From Actinomycetota bacterium (GTDB lineage Bacteria > Actinomycetota > Humimicrobiia > Humimicrobiales > Humimicrobiaceae), in the NCBI GenBank assembly GCA_016927635.1, contig JAFGMJ010000101.1, positions 1-7,711 of the forward strand: a stretch of DNA of 7,711 bases, given 5' to 3'. Positions 1 through 6,709 of this stretch are shown piece by piece; the first letter of the stretch is position 1; every line of letters begins with the position of its first letter. A program made the translations under genes and the position numbers. Under the pieces are notes generated by a model. It was not told the DNA's origin. It ran no database searches and worked only from the letters and a program-made list of their open reading frames with translations.

Positions 1-68
1 AAAAGGCTTTTAAGATTTCAGAAGTTTTAAATATTTCAGCAGTGGATAAAATTTTTTGCAATTATTAA
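1..68 (+). CDS. C-terminal end of an upstream gene, probably a STAS-domain anti-sigma-factor antagonist (partial)
   Basis: An open frame enters from the left edge (codons in register from base 3) and ends at a TAA at 66-68, giving a 21-residue tail that runs KISEVLNISAVDKIF then CNY. I compared this from memory with anti-sigma-factor antagonists of the SpoIIAA/RsbV type, whose last helix typically reads like K-V-x-E-V-F-x-L-T-G-L-D-K-[VI]-F-x-I-Y. The spacing and hydrophobic pattern agree over about 16 positions. Such proteins bind anti-sigma kinases and are controlled by serine phosphorylation, but the phosphorylated serine would lie outside the window. The stop is 36 bases before lysA, so the gene could be co-transcribed with it. 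Twenty-one residues are too few for a firm call. That this is the end of a real gene is more secure than the family name. Confidence 0.45.
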   Translation, partial: KAFKISEVLNISAVDKIFCNY

Positions 69-84
69 AATAAGTTAAAATAAT
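56..84 (+). promoter_or_regulatory. Candidate sigma-A-type promoter for lysA
   Basis: A TTGCAA hexamer at 56-61 (4/6 to TTGACA) is followed after 17 bases by AATAAT at 79-84 (5/6 to TATAAT). Transcription would start near 91, leaving a very short leader that begins at the ribosome binding site. The stretch is almost entirely A/T, so such matches arise easily by chance, and the -35 box overlaps the end of the upstream gene. It is offered as the best candidate for a start of the lysA-hom-thrC operon; read-through from upstream is equally possible. Confidence 0.25.
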
Positions 85-104
85 ATAAAAAGAAGGGATA
101 TTAT

Positions 105-1466
105 ATGCTATTTCCAGTTACTGCAGCCATAAACGACGAAAGAAAAATAACAATCGGTGGATGCGATGTCGAAGACTTAAAAGCAAAATACGCCACACCT
201 TTATATATAGTAGACATTGCAACTGTTAAAAAACAGTGCAGTGATTATTTAAAATATTTCACATTTGAAGATTTCAGCTCCGAAATAATATATGCCTCAA
301 AAGCCTTCTGCACTATTGCCATGTGCCAGCTCATAAAGCAGCAGGGCCTTTCAATTGATGTATCAACAGGAGGAGAGCTTTTTATCGCTATAAGGAGCGG
401 TTTTGATCCGAAAAAAATATATTTTCATGGCAATAATAAATCGATTGATGAAATAAATTTTGGCATAGATTATAAAGTCGGGACTTTTATAGTTGATAAT
501 TTTGAAGAACTGAAAGCAGTTAATGAAATTGCGGGCCAGAAGGAATGCACGCAGAATATAATGTTAAGGATAACGCCAGGAATTAAAGCTCATACTCATA
601 AATATATACAGACAGGCGCAATAGAATCCAAATTTGGTTTCAGCCTATTCAACGGCGATGCCATGGAAGCAGTTAAAAAAGCTTCTTCGCTTGAAAATAT
701 AAATCTCATAGGTCTGCATGCGCATATAGGTTCCCAGATTTTCAATATTGAAGTCTATGACCGCCTTATAGAGGTAATGTCAGCTTTTATTTCTGAAATT
801 AAAAAAGAAACAGGTATTGAAATAACACATTTAAATATAGGCGGTGGACTGGGTATTAAATATGTCATAACTGATGAACCCACAAGCATACAAAAACTTT
901 CAAAAACAGTTCATGAGGCACTTTTAAAATACACAGGAAAATATGGCATAAAAATCGATAAAATATATCTTGAACCCGGAAGGTCCATTATTGGAAATGC
1001 CGGTGTTACCCTTTATGAGTCAGGTACTATAAAAGAAATACCGGGTATAAAAAATTATATTGCCGTGGACGGCGGCATGTCTGACAATATAAGGCCAATA
1101 CTTTACCAGGCAAAATATGAGGCTTTCATTGCGACAAGGGCGGATTATCTTGCTGGCATAAATGATGGGGAGCTTCTGCCTGATTATGCTGAGGCAGATG
1201 GCAAATCCCGTATAAAATATAATATTGTCGGTAAGCATTGCGAGAGCGGGGATGTTATAATTGAAGATGCCAGGCTTCCTGAAGTAAAAAGAGGGGATAT
1301 TATCCTGGTTACCGCCACAGGCGCCTACTGCTATTCAATGTCAAGCAATTATAACGGGCAGCCAAAAAACGCTGTCATTGCAGTTGAAGACGGCAGTAGC
1401 TGGATATGGGTTTCAAGGCAGGCATATGAAGACCTGTGCATGCGCGACAAAAAACTTTATGAATAG
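105..1466 (+). CDS. lysA: Diaminopimelate decarboxylase
   Basis: Decarboxylates meso-2,6-diaminopimelate to L-lysine, the last step of lysine synthesis. It is a cytoplasmic PLP enzyme of fold type III (alanine-racemase-like barrel plus C-terminal beta domain). Visible motifs: the PLP lysine K66 in YASKA, the HAHIGS segment at 205-210, the glycine-rich phosphate loop GGGLG at 246-250, EPGRS at 290-294, and the CESGD motif at 379-383, whose cysteine is donated across the dimer interface. GAYCYSMSSNYNG at 406-418 carries the PLP-contacting Tyr408. All signature residues are present, so the enzyme should be active. It is 453 residues, slightly longer than the usual ~420, mainly because of a stretch around 348-372. 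The ATG is preceded by AGAAGGGA at 91-98 with good spacing. hom begins 16 bases after its stop, which points to one operon. Confidence 0.96.
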   Translation: MLFPVTAAINDERKITIGGCDVEDLKAKYATPLYIVDIATVKKQCSDYLKYFTFEDFSSEIIYASKAFCTIAMCQLIKQQGLSIDVSTGGELFIAIRSGFDPKKIYFHGNNKSIDEINFGIDYKVGTFIVDNFEELKAVNEIAGQKECTQNIMLRITPGIKAHTHKYIQTGAIESKFGFSLFNGDAMEAVKKASSLENINLIGLHAHIGSQIFNIEVYDRLIEVMSAFISEIKKETGIEITHLNIGGGLGIKYVITDEPTSIQKLSKTVHEALLKYTGKYGIKIDKIYLEPGRSIIGNAGVTLYESGTIKEIPGIKNYIAVDGGMSDNIRPILYQAKYEAFIATRADYLAGINDGELLPDYAEADGKSRIKYNIVGKHCESGDVIIEDARLPEVKRGDIILVTATGAYCYSMSSNYNGQPKNAVIAVEDGSSWIWVSRQAYEDLCMRDKKLYE

Positions 1467-1482
1467 ACGTAAGTGAGGCATA

Positions 1483-2826
1483 ATGCAAACGGACAAGACA
1501 ACAGCAGGCATTCCTGATAAAAACCTTGATATAAATATTGGGATAATAGGGTTTGGTTATATAGGCACTGAAGTTTTCAGGTTATTGCTTGCGCAGCGGC
1601 AATATATAATGAAAAAAACCGGCAGGAAACTGATAGTAAAATCAGTTGCAGAAAAAGACCTTTCTAAAAAACAGGATTTAATCAGCAGCCACAAAGAAGT
1701 CACCTTTACCAGCGATCCTTATGATATTATAAATGATGCTGGAATCGATATAGTTGTCGAGCTTATAGGAGGGATAAATCCTGCTTATGAAATAATTATT
1801 TCAGCTCTTAAAAATGGAAAATATGTGGTTACCGCCAATAAGGACCTCATTGCAAATAAGGGCGCAGATATTTTCCGTGAAGCTGAAAAAAATAATGTGG
1901 ATATACTGTTTGAAGCCAGTGTTGGCGGAGGCATACCAATAATAGGGCCGCTAAAGTCATCGCTTGCTTCAAACAACATTTTAAAAATCGTCGGCATTTT
2001 AAACGGCACTACGAATTTCATACTTACCAAAATGAAGGAAAACAGCCTGGGATTTGAAGATGCTTTGAAAATAGCCCAGGAGCTCGGATACGCCGAGGCA
2101 AATCCCGCCTCAGACATAGAAGGAAAAGACGCTGCAAATAAACTTGCCATACTTGCCTCCATAGCTTTTAACAGCAGAGTGCATTTTGAAGAAGTATACC
2201 GCGAAGGAATAGAGAAAATCTCGATATCGGATATATTGTATGCAGATGAGCTTGGTTACAATATAAAGCTTCTTGCCATAGGCAGCGAAGAAAACGGCAA
2301 AATAAATGTAAGGGTTCATCCTGCTCTGGTACCCAAAAGCCATATACTTGCCTCAATTAAGGATACTTTCAATGCCGTATATTTTTATGGAAATTATGTT
2401 GGGGAAATAATGAGTTTTGGCAGGGGCGCCGGAGATAAACCCACAGCAAGTTCCGTGGTCGGCGATATAATAAGCATTGCAAGAAATTTTGACAGGAATA
2501 ATAAACATGTTATCTTTGGCTGCACATGTTTTACCCATAAGCAGATAATGCCTTTTCTTGAGACAAGCGACAAATTCTACATTCTCATGGATGTCATAGA
2601 CCGCTCAGGGGTGCTTGCGCAGATTGCTGCAGTTTTTGGAAAAAAAGAAGTTTCAATACAATCAATGGTTCAAAAACAGACAGATGCCTCAGGTACTGCA
2701 AGGCTCATATTCATTACGCACAACACTTTAAATAAAAGCCTTTATGATGCCGTGGCTGAGTTGAAAAAAATAAATGTGGTCAAAAAAATCATTAATATAT
2801 TAAGGGTGGAAGAGCTTGAAAGCTGA
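1483..2826 (+). CDS. hom: Homoserine dehydrogenase with C-terminal ACT domain
   Basis: Reduces L-aspartate-4-semialdehyde to L-homoserine with NAD(P)H, at the branch toward threonine and methionine. The N-terminal Rossmann fold has GFGYIG at 23-28 and the TANK motif at 117-120. The substrate domain has VGGGIP (147-152), GILNGTTNFIL (171-181) and the signature around 201-221. Within that, D211, D216 and K220 have the same spacing as the catalytic-site Asp/Asp/Lys of the yeast enzyme. Residues about 366-440 form an ACT domain (FYILMDVIDRSGVLAQIA onward), known in this family to bind the end product threonine; feedback inhibition is therefore likely. At 447 residues it is the normal length for the monofunctional, ACT-bearing type, with no fused aspartokinase. 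The ATG follows GTGAGG at 1473-1478 with a short 4-base gap. The next in-frame ATG lies inside the nucleotide-binding domain, so this start stands. Confidence 0.96.
   Translation: MQTDKTTAGIPDKNLDINIGIIGFGYIGTEVFRLLLAQRQYIMKKTGRKLIVKSVAEKDLSKKQDLISSHKEVTFTSDPYDIINDAGIDIVVELIGGINPAYEIIISALKNGKYVVTANKDLIANKGADIFREAEKNNVDILFEASVGGGIPIIGPLKSSLASNNILKIVGILNGTTNFILTKMKENSLGFEDALKIAQELGYAEANPASDIEGKDAANKLAILASIAFNSRVHFEEVYREGIEKISISDILYADELGYNIKLLAIGSEENGKINVRVHPALVPKSHILASIKDTFNAVYFYGNYVGEIMSFGRGAGDKPTASSVVGDIISIARNFDRNNKHVIFGCTCFTHKQIMPFLETSDKFYILMDVIDRSGVLAQIAAVFGKKEVSIQSMVQKQTDASGTARLIFITHNTLNKSLYDAVAELKKINVVKKIINILRVEELES
2804..2810 (+). promoter_or_regulatory. Ribosome binding site for thrC, inside the end of hom
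   Basis: The purine-rich GGGTGGA lies five bases before the TTG at 2816. It supports TTG as the thrC start although no ATG is available there. The site falls within the last hom codons, so ribosomes terminating hom at 2826 pass over it, which favours translational coupling. Confidence 0.6.
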
Positions 2827-4318
2827 ACTTTTTTATACAAGCACAAGAGGCAAAGCGCACAGGATAACTTCAAGCCAGGCAATAGTCAAAGGTATAGCTG
2901 ATGACGGCGGGCTGTATGTGCCTTCATTTATACCAGCCCTGGACCTGCCAATGACTGAACTTATAAAAATGGATTACAGAGGGCTTGCCTGTTATGTGCT
3001 TGGTAAATTTTTGACAGATTTCACCCCTGAAGAAATTCGCATATGCGTAGCCAGGGCCTACGATGACAAATTTGATTCTGGCGATATTGCGCCTCTTGTA
3101 AAGGCCGGCGATGCTTATTTTCTTGAGCTATATCATGGTGCAACATCAGCATTTAAGGACATGGCGCTTTCTCTTCTTCCCCATATCCTGACTATTGCAG
3201 CAAAAAAATCAGGCATAAAAAAAGAAATAGTCATTCTTACTGCCACAAGCGGCGATACCGGCAAGGCGGCGCTTGAAAGTTTTGCCAATGTCGAGGGCAG
3301 CAGGATAATTGTTTTTTATCCCGATAAAGGCGTAAGCCTGATACAGGAAAGGCAGATGATAACCCAGGAGGGAAAAAACGTTTTCGTGTCTGCAATAAAA
3401 GGAAATTTTGATGATGCCCAGACAGGAGTTAAAAATATATTCAATGACAGGGAGATTTTAAAACTTGCAGAAGGCGGAAACTACATATTTTCTTCTGCAA
3501 ACTCAATAAATATAGGGCGGCTGATTCCACAGATAGTCTATTATATAAATTCATATTTAAGATTGCTTGAGCGAAATGAAATAAAAGAATGCAATGATAT
3601 AAATATAGTTGTGCCGACCGGGAATTTCGGCAACATACTTGCCGCGTATTATGCAAAAAAAATGGGGCTTCCCGTACAGAGATTTTTATGCGCCTCAAAC
3701 GAGAACAATGTTTTATATGATTTTATAAATACAGGCTCATATGACAGAAAAAGGGAGCTAAAACTTACAATGTCTCCATCTATGGATATACTTATTTCAA
3801 GTAATTTGGAAAGGTTATTGTATGATATATGTGATGGGGATACTGACTTATTAAAAGGGCTTTATGAAAGCCTTTTAAATAATGGAAGTTTTTCAATAAA
3901 TCAGCAGATGCGGGAAAGGATGAGTGATTTTTGGGGTGGCTTTGCAAATGAGGAGCAGACATTGAGTGCGATTAAAAAGGCTTTTTACTCATATGGTTAT
4001 CTTATGGACACCCATACGGCTGTAGGATATTATGTATATGATGATTACAAAGAAATTACAAGCGACATGACAAAAACTGTAATTGCGTCCACCGCAAGCC
4101 CGTTTAAATTTCCCCACAGCGTATTGAAGGCAATCAGCAAAAATCCTGAAGAATATGAAAACCTGGATGAATTTTCAATGCTTGATAAGCTCTCGGAAAC
4201 TGCTCACCAGGAAATACCATATCCCTTAAAAAATATTGCAAATAAAAAAATACTGCATCATAATATCTGTGATATATCCGAAATGAAGGATTTTGTAAAA
4301 AAATCCCTGGATATCTGA
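2816..4318 (+). CDS. thrC: Threonine synthase
   Basis: Converts O-phospho-L-homoserine to L-threonine and phosphate, the last step of threonine synthesis, using PLP (fold type II). The N-terminus (LFYTSTRG, then SSQAIVKGIADDGGLYVP at about 19-36) is the typical threonine synthase N-terminal domain. The PLP lysine is K114 in SAFKDMAL. TATSGDTGKAA at 142-152, SSANSINIGRL at 226-236 and the PLP-phosphate loop VPTGNFGN at 266-273 follow in the expected order. Its 500 residues match the long yeast/clostridial type, not the ~360-residue short type usual in Actinobacteria. Translation probably starts at a TTG that overlaps hom by 11 bases. This start keeps the conserved N-terminus and has a Shine-Dalgarno sequence at the right distance. 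No GHMP homoserine kinase gene adjoins it; see the gene that follows. Confidence 0.95.
   Translation: MKAELFYTSTRGKAHRITSSQAIVKGIADDGGLYVPSFIPALDLPMTELIKMDYRGLACYVLGKFLTDFTPEEIRICVARAYDDKFDSGDIAPLVKAGDAYFLELYHGATSAFKDMALSLLPHILTIAAKKSGIKKEIVILTATSGDTGKAALESFANVEGSRIIVFYPDKGVSLIQERQMITQEGKNVFVSAIKGNFDDAQTGVKNIFNDREILKLAEGGNYIFSSANSINIGRLIPQIVYYINSYLRLLERNEIKECNDINIVVPTGNFGNILAAYYAKKMGLPVQRFLCASNENNVLYDFINTGSYDRKRELKLTMSPSMDILISSNLERLLYDICDGDTDLLKGLYESLLNNGSFSINQQMRERMSDFWGGFANEEQTLSAIKKAFYSYGYLMDTHTAVGYYVYDDYKEITSDMTKTVIASTASPFKFPHSVLKAISKNPEEYENLDEFSMLDKLSETAHQEIPYPLKNIANKKILHHNICDISEMKDFVKKSLDI
3851..3878 (+). repeat. Inverted repeat (potential hairpin) inside thrC
   Basis: TTAAAAGGGCTTT at 3851-3863 is followed by three bases (ATG) and then AAAGCCTTTTAA at 3867-3878. 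The arms pair over 12 base pairs with one bulged G. They fall within codons for LLKGLYESLL and there is no following U-run, so it does not look like an intrinsic terminator. It may be chance in AT-rich coding sequence, or a local mRNA structure. Confidence 0.5.
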
Positions 4319-4376
4319 AGATTTTAGGCAAACTTTAAAAAAATTTGCAGGCCCGGTTTGGCATATTATCCGTATT

Positions 4377-4381
4377 GGGGA
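4377..4381 (+). promoter_or_regulatory. Probable ribosome binding site for the phosphoglycerate-mutase-like gene
   Basis: GGGGA sits 11 bases before the ATG at 4393, a slightly long spacing. The upstream in-frame TTG at 4345 has no comparable sequence in front of it, so this site favours the ATG. The 74-base gap after thrC (4319-4392) holds nothing else I can support: no convincing promoter and no terminator hairpin with a U-run. Confidence 0.4.
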
Positions 4382-4392
4382 AATCATTAAAA

Positions 4393-5709
4393 ATGTCTTC
4401 ATCAAATAATAAAAAAGATGGAAAAAAATACATAGTTATATTAATGGACGGAGCCGCTGATTACCCTGTTGATTCACTCGGGAAAAAAACGCCTCTTGGT
4501 GCTGCAAAAAAACCTTTTACGGACCTGCTTGCCCAAAGGGGCATTACAGGTATGGTAAATACTGTTCCAAAGGATACCTCCCCCGGCAGCGATACCGCAA
4601 ATCTTTCAATACTTGGCTATGACCCTGTAAAGTATTCTACGGGCAGATCATCGCTTGAAGCAGTGAGCATAGGCGTAAAACTTGAAGATGATGATATTGT
4701 TTTCAGGTGCAATTTGGTAACGCTTTCAGAGGAACCTGAATACAGGTACAAAACAATGATAGATTACTCAGCCGGTGAGATAAGCACAGAAGAGGCAAAA
4801 GTGCTGATAACGGAAGTTGCAAAACTGCTTGAAAGGCCGGATCTTAAGTTTTATACGGGTGTAAGTTACAGGCATATCATGGTTTTAAAAAATCAGGGCC
4901 CGCATGAGAACTTAACGCCTGATACAGAAAAAAACGGTTCTTTAAAAAATGAAGACCTGTACATACTTACGCCACCTCATGATATATCCGGAAGGAAAAT
5001 ATATGATTACCTTCCGGCTGGTAAAAAGGGCGCCATACTTCTAAAGCTTATGGAGGAAAGCGCCAGAATACTTGCCGAAAATCCTTTAAATATCAAAAGA
5101 ATAAACAGCGGCAAAAGGCCTGCAAACTCAATATGGTTCTGGGCAAAAGCTACCAAACCATTGCTGCCTTCTTTTTATAAAAAATACGCTTTGAAGGGCT
5201 CTGTAATCTCAGCTGTTGACCTTGTTAAAGGCATAGGCATATGTGCCGGCTTAAATGTGGTAAATGTTACAGGCGCAACCGGAAATATTAACACAAATTA
5301 TGAAGGAAAGGCTTTTGCTGCCCTGGAAGAATTAAGCAGAGGCCAGGACTTTGTCTATATACATATTGAGGCGCCTGATGAATGCGGCCACCAGGGAAAT
5401 GCAGCGGATAAGATAAAAGCCATTGAGCTTATAGATGAAAAGGTGGTGGGAATAATCAAAAGTGAACTTGAAGAAAAAGGCGTGCCTTATTCGATAATGA
5501 TACTTCCCGATCATCCCACGCCTGTCTGCTTAAAGACTCATACTATAGACCCGGTCCCTTTTTTAATATATGACAGTTCTTCATCCAGTGAAAATAAAAA
5601 GGCTGTATTTGATGAATCTTTCCCTGCCTCTACGGGCCTGAAAATAAATGAGGGGCACAAGCTTATGGATTATTTTTTAAATTACAGAAGCGGGTTAAAT
5701 AATGAATGA
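4393..5709 (+). CDS. Phosphoglycerate-mutase-like protein (COG3635 type), probable alternative homoserine kinase
   Basis: A 438-residue alkaline-phosphatase-superfamily protein of the archaeal-type, cofactor-independent phosphoglycerate mutase family. The complete two-metal site is visible: D19 in ILMDGAADYP, the phosphorylatable S66 in PGSDTANLSILGYDP, D329 and H333 in EAPDECGH, D373-H374 in LPDHPTPV and H383 in KTHT. NSIWFW (246-251), the SAVDLVKGIGICAGL stretch (273-287), and VTGATGNINTNYEGKA fit the branch annotated in protein-family databases as a proposed homoserine kinase, which occurs in threonine operons. Position directly after hom and thrC, with no GHMP ThrB in view, supports phosphorylation of homoserine as its role. 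A true phosphoglycerate mutase in glycolysis remains possible. I chose the ATG at 4393; a TTG at 4345 would add 16 unconserved-looking residues and lacks a binding site. Its end overlaps sppA by 8 bases. Confidence 0.85.
   Translation: MSSSNNKKDGKKYIVILMDGAADYPVDSLGKKTPLGAAKKPFTDLLAQRGITGMVNTVPKDTSPGSDTANLSILGYDPVKYSTGRSSLEAVSIGVKLEDDDIVFRCNLVTLSEEPEYRYKTMIDYSAGEISTEEAKVLITEVAKLLERPDLKFYTGVSYRHIMVLKNQGPHENLTPDTEKNGSLKNEDLYILTPPHDISGRKIYDYLPAGKKGAILLKLMEESARILAENPLNIKRINSGKRPANSIWFWAKATKPLLPSFYKKYALKGSVISAVDLVKGIGICAGLNVVNVTGATGNINTNYEGKAFAALEELSRGQDFVYIHIEAPDECGHQGNAADKIKAIELIDEKVVGIIKSELEEKGVPYSIMILPDHPTPVCLKTHTIDPVPFLIYDSSSSSENKKAVFDESFPASTGLKINEGHKLMDYFLNYRSGLNNE
4988..5017 (+). repeat. 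Perfect inverted repeat inside the phosphoglycerate-mutase-like gene
   Basis: CCGGAAGG at 4988-4995 and CCTTCCGG at 5010-5017 are exact reverse complements separated by 14 AT-rich bases. The GC-rich arms stand out against the surrounding composition. They encode part of SGRKIYDYLPA, a conserved segment, and no U-run follows. Its function is unknown; protein-coding constraint could explain it. Confidence 0.5.
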
Positions 5710-6667
5710 GAAAAGATCAAAAATGAGTGCCGGAAAGATTACCGGTTTTGTATTTTTGGGCCTGTTTATAATAATTATACTGAGCAGCGGATGTTTTATT
5801 GGGGGCTTTTTTACAGGCAGCCTCGGTTCTTCGCTGACGGGGGCAACAGCAGGTTTTTCTTCAGGGCTTGAATCCATTTATCTTATCAGAATCGAGGGTG
5901 TGATTTCAGGAGGAGCATCTTCCTCGCTTTTGGGAGGCAGCACTGTTACGCCTGAGGCGGTAATAGAGCAGTTAAGGGCTGCCCAGGCTAATCCGTCTGT
6001 TAAGGCAATACTTTTAAGGGTAAACAGCGGCGGAGGAAGCGCTGCAGCAAGCCAGGAGATATTTGAAGAATTAAAAAAAGTCAGTAAACCCGTGGTCGTA
6101 TCTGTCGGAGACGTATGCGCTTCAGGAGCTTATTATATTGCCTGTGCCGCAGACAGCATAGTTGCAAACAGGACGTCATCTGTGGGCAGCATAGGAGTTA
6201 TACTGCAGGTAACTAATCTTGAGGAGCTTTATAAAAAACTTGGAATACAATATACAACCATCAAACAGGGCAAATACAAGGATGCAGGAAGCTCTTCAAG
6301 GCCGATGACTGCTGAAGAGAAAGAACTGCTAAAGGAACAGACATTTAAGATTTATGAACAGTTTATAAATGACGTGGCGCAAAGCCGCAATATTCCTGTT
6401 GAAAAAGTAAAAGAAATTGCAACAGGATGGGTCTTTCTTGGAACTGAGGCTCTTGAGCTGGGCCTTATTGACAGCATTGGAACATACCGTGATGCTGAAA
6501 GCATTGCAGCCCAGCTTGGAGGAATTAAAGGCAGGCCGAATATAATAGGGCGCCAGCAGCTTAATATATTTGATCTATTTTTAAATTACTCAATGGGAAA
6601 GATTGCAGAAAGCATGCTGGATTTTATTGAAAGCCAGCCGCAGCAGCAGTCGCAGTTTTTATACTGA
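5702..6667 (+). CDS. sppA: Signal peptide peptidase SppA, S49-family membrane serine protease
   Basis: A membrane-anchored serine protease of the short (Bacillus-type) SppA class, which degrades cleaved signal peptides and other membrane-embedded fragments. Residues about 12-36 form one hydrophobic anchor after a basic N-terminus. A Gly/Ser/Thr-rich linker (about 34-56) leads to the extracytoplasmic ClpP-like domain starting near YLIRIEGVI (60-68). The nucleophile is S141 in CASGAYY and the general base is most likely K193 in GKYKD. Their spacing of 52 matches the Ser147/Lys199 pair of B. subtilis SppA. RVNSGGGS (106-113) and SSVGSIGVI (159-167) are the usual supporting motifs. Its 321 residues are normal for the single-domain form. 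The tail is Gln-rich (QPQQQSQ). Translation starts at 5702, overlapping the previous gene by 8 bases; an ATG seven codons later (5723) is an alternative. Neither has a strong binding site, consistent with coupled translation. Confidence 0.93.
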   Translation: MNEKRSKMSAGKITGFVFLGLFIIIILSSGCFIGGFFTGSLGSSLTGATAGFSSGLESIYLIRIEGVISGGASSSLLGGSTVTPEAVIEQLRAAQANPSVKAILLRVNSGGGSAAASQEIFEELKKVSKPVVVSVGDVCASGAYYIACAADSIVANRTSSVGSIGVILQVTNLEELYKKLGIQYTTIKQGKYKDAGSSSRPMTAEEKELLKEQTFKIYEQFINDVAQSRNIPVEKVKEIATGWVFLGTEALELGLIDSIGTYRDAESIAAQLGGIKGRPNIIGRQQLNIFDLFLNYSMGKIAESMLDFIESQPQQQSQFLY

Positions 6668-6709
6668 GGTAAAAATAAAATATAAAATATCTGGGGGATT
6701 ATATAAAAA

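Noticed and set aside
1..104. Lysine riboswitch, T-box or leader peptide before lysA
   Set aside because: Only 36 bases separate the upstream stop from the lysA ATG, far too short for an L-box or T-box, and no short Lys- or Thr-rich leader frame is present.
414..425. AAAATATATTTT palindrome in lysA
   Set aside because: A perfect AT-only palindrome of this size is expected by chance in such AT-rich coding sequence.
1785..2162. Open frame of 125 codons on the - strand within hom
   Set aside because: It lies wholly opposite a well-conserved gene, shows no recognisable motif, and is the antisense shadow of hom codons. The other minus-strand frames in the window are rejected for the same reason.
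3974..3986. AAAAAGGCTTTTT palindrome-like string in thrC
   Set aside because: The stem is only five A-T pairs with a 3-base loop and is explained by Lys-Lys-Ala-Phe codons.
4345..4392. TTG start at 4345 for the phosphoglycerate-mutase-like gene
   Set aside because: It would add 16 residues with no resemblance to the family, which normally begins just before the Y-I-V-x-x-x-D-G strand, and it lacks a ribosome binding site.
5783..5794. Lipobox in SppA (SSGC at residues 28-31)
   Set aside because: The -3 position is Ser, not Leu/Val/Ile-like, and short SppA proteins are normally anchored by an uncleaved membrane helix, so lipoprotein processing is unlikely.
6668..6709. Terminator or promoter between sppA and the beta-CASP gene
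   Set aside because: There is no inverted repeat followed by a U-run. The AT-rich bases contain TATAAA-like strings but no properly spaced -35 box.
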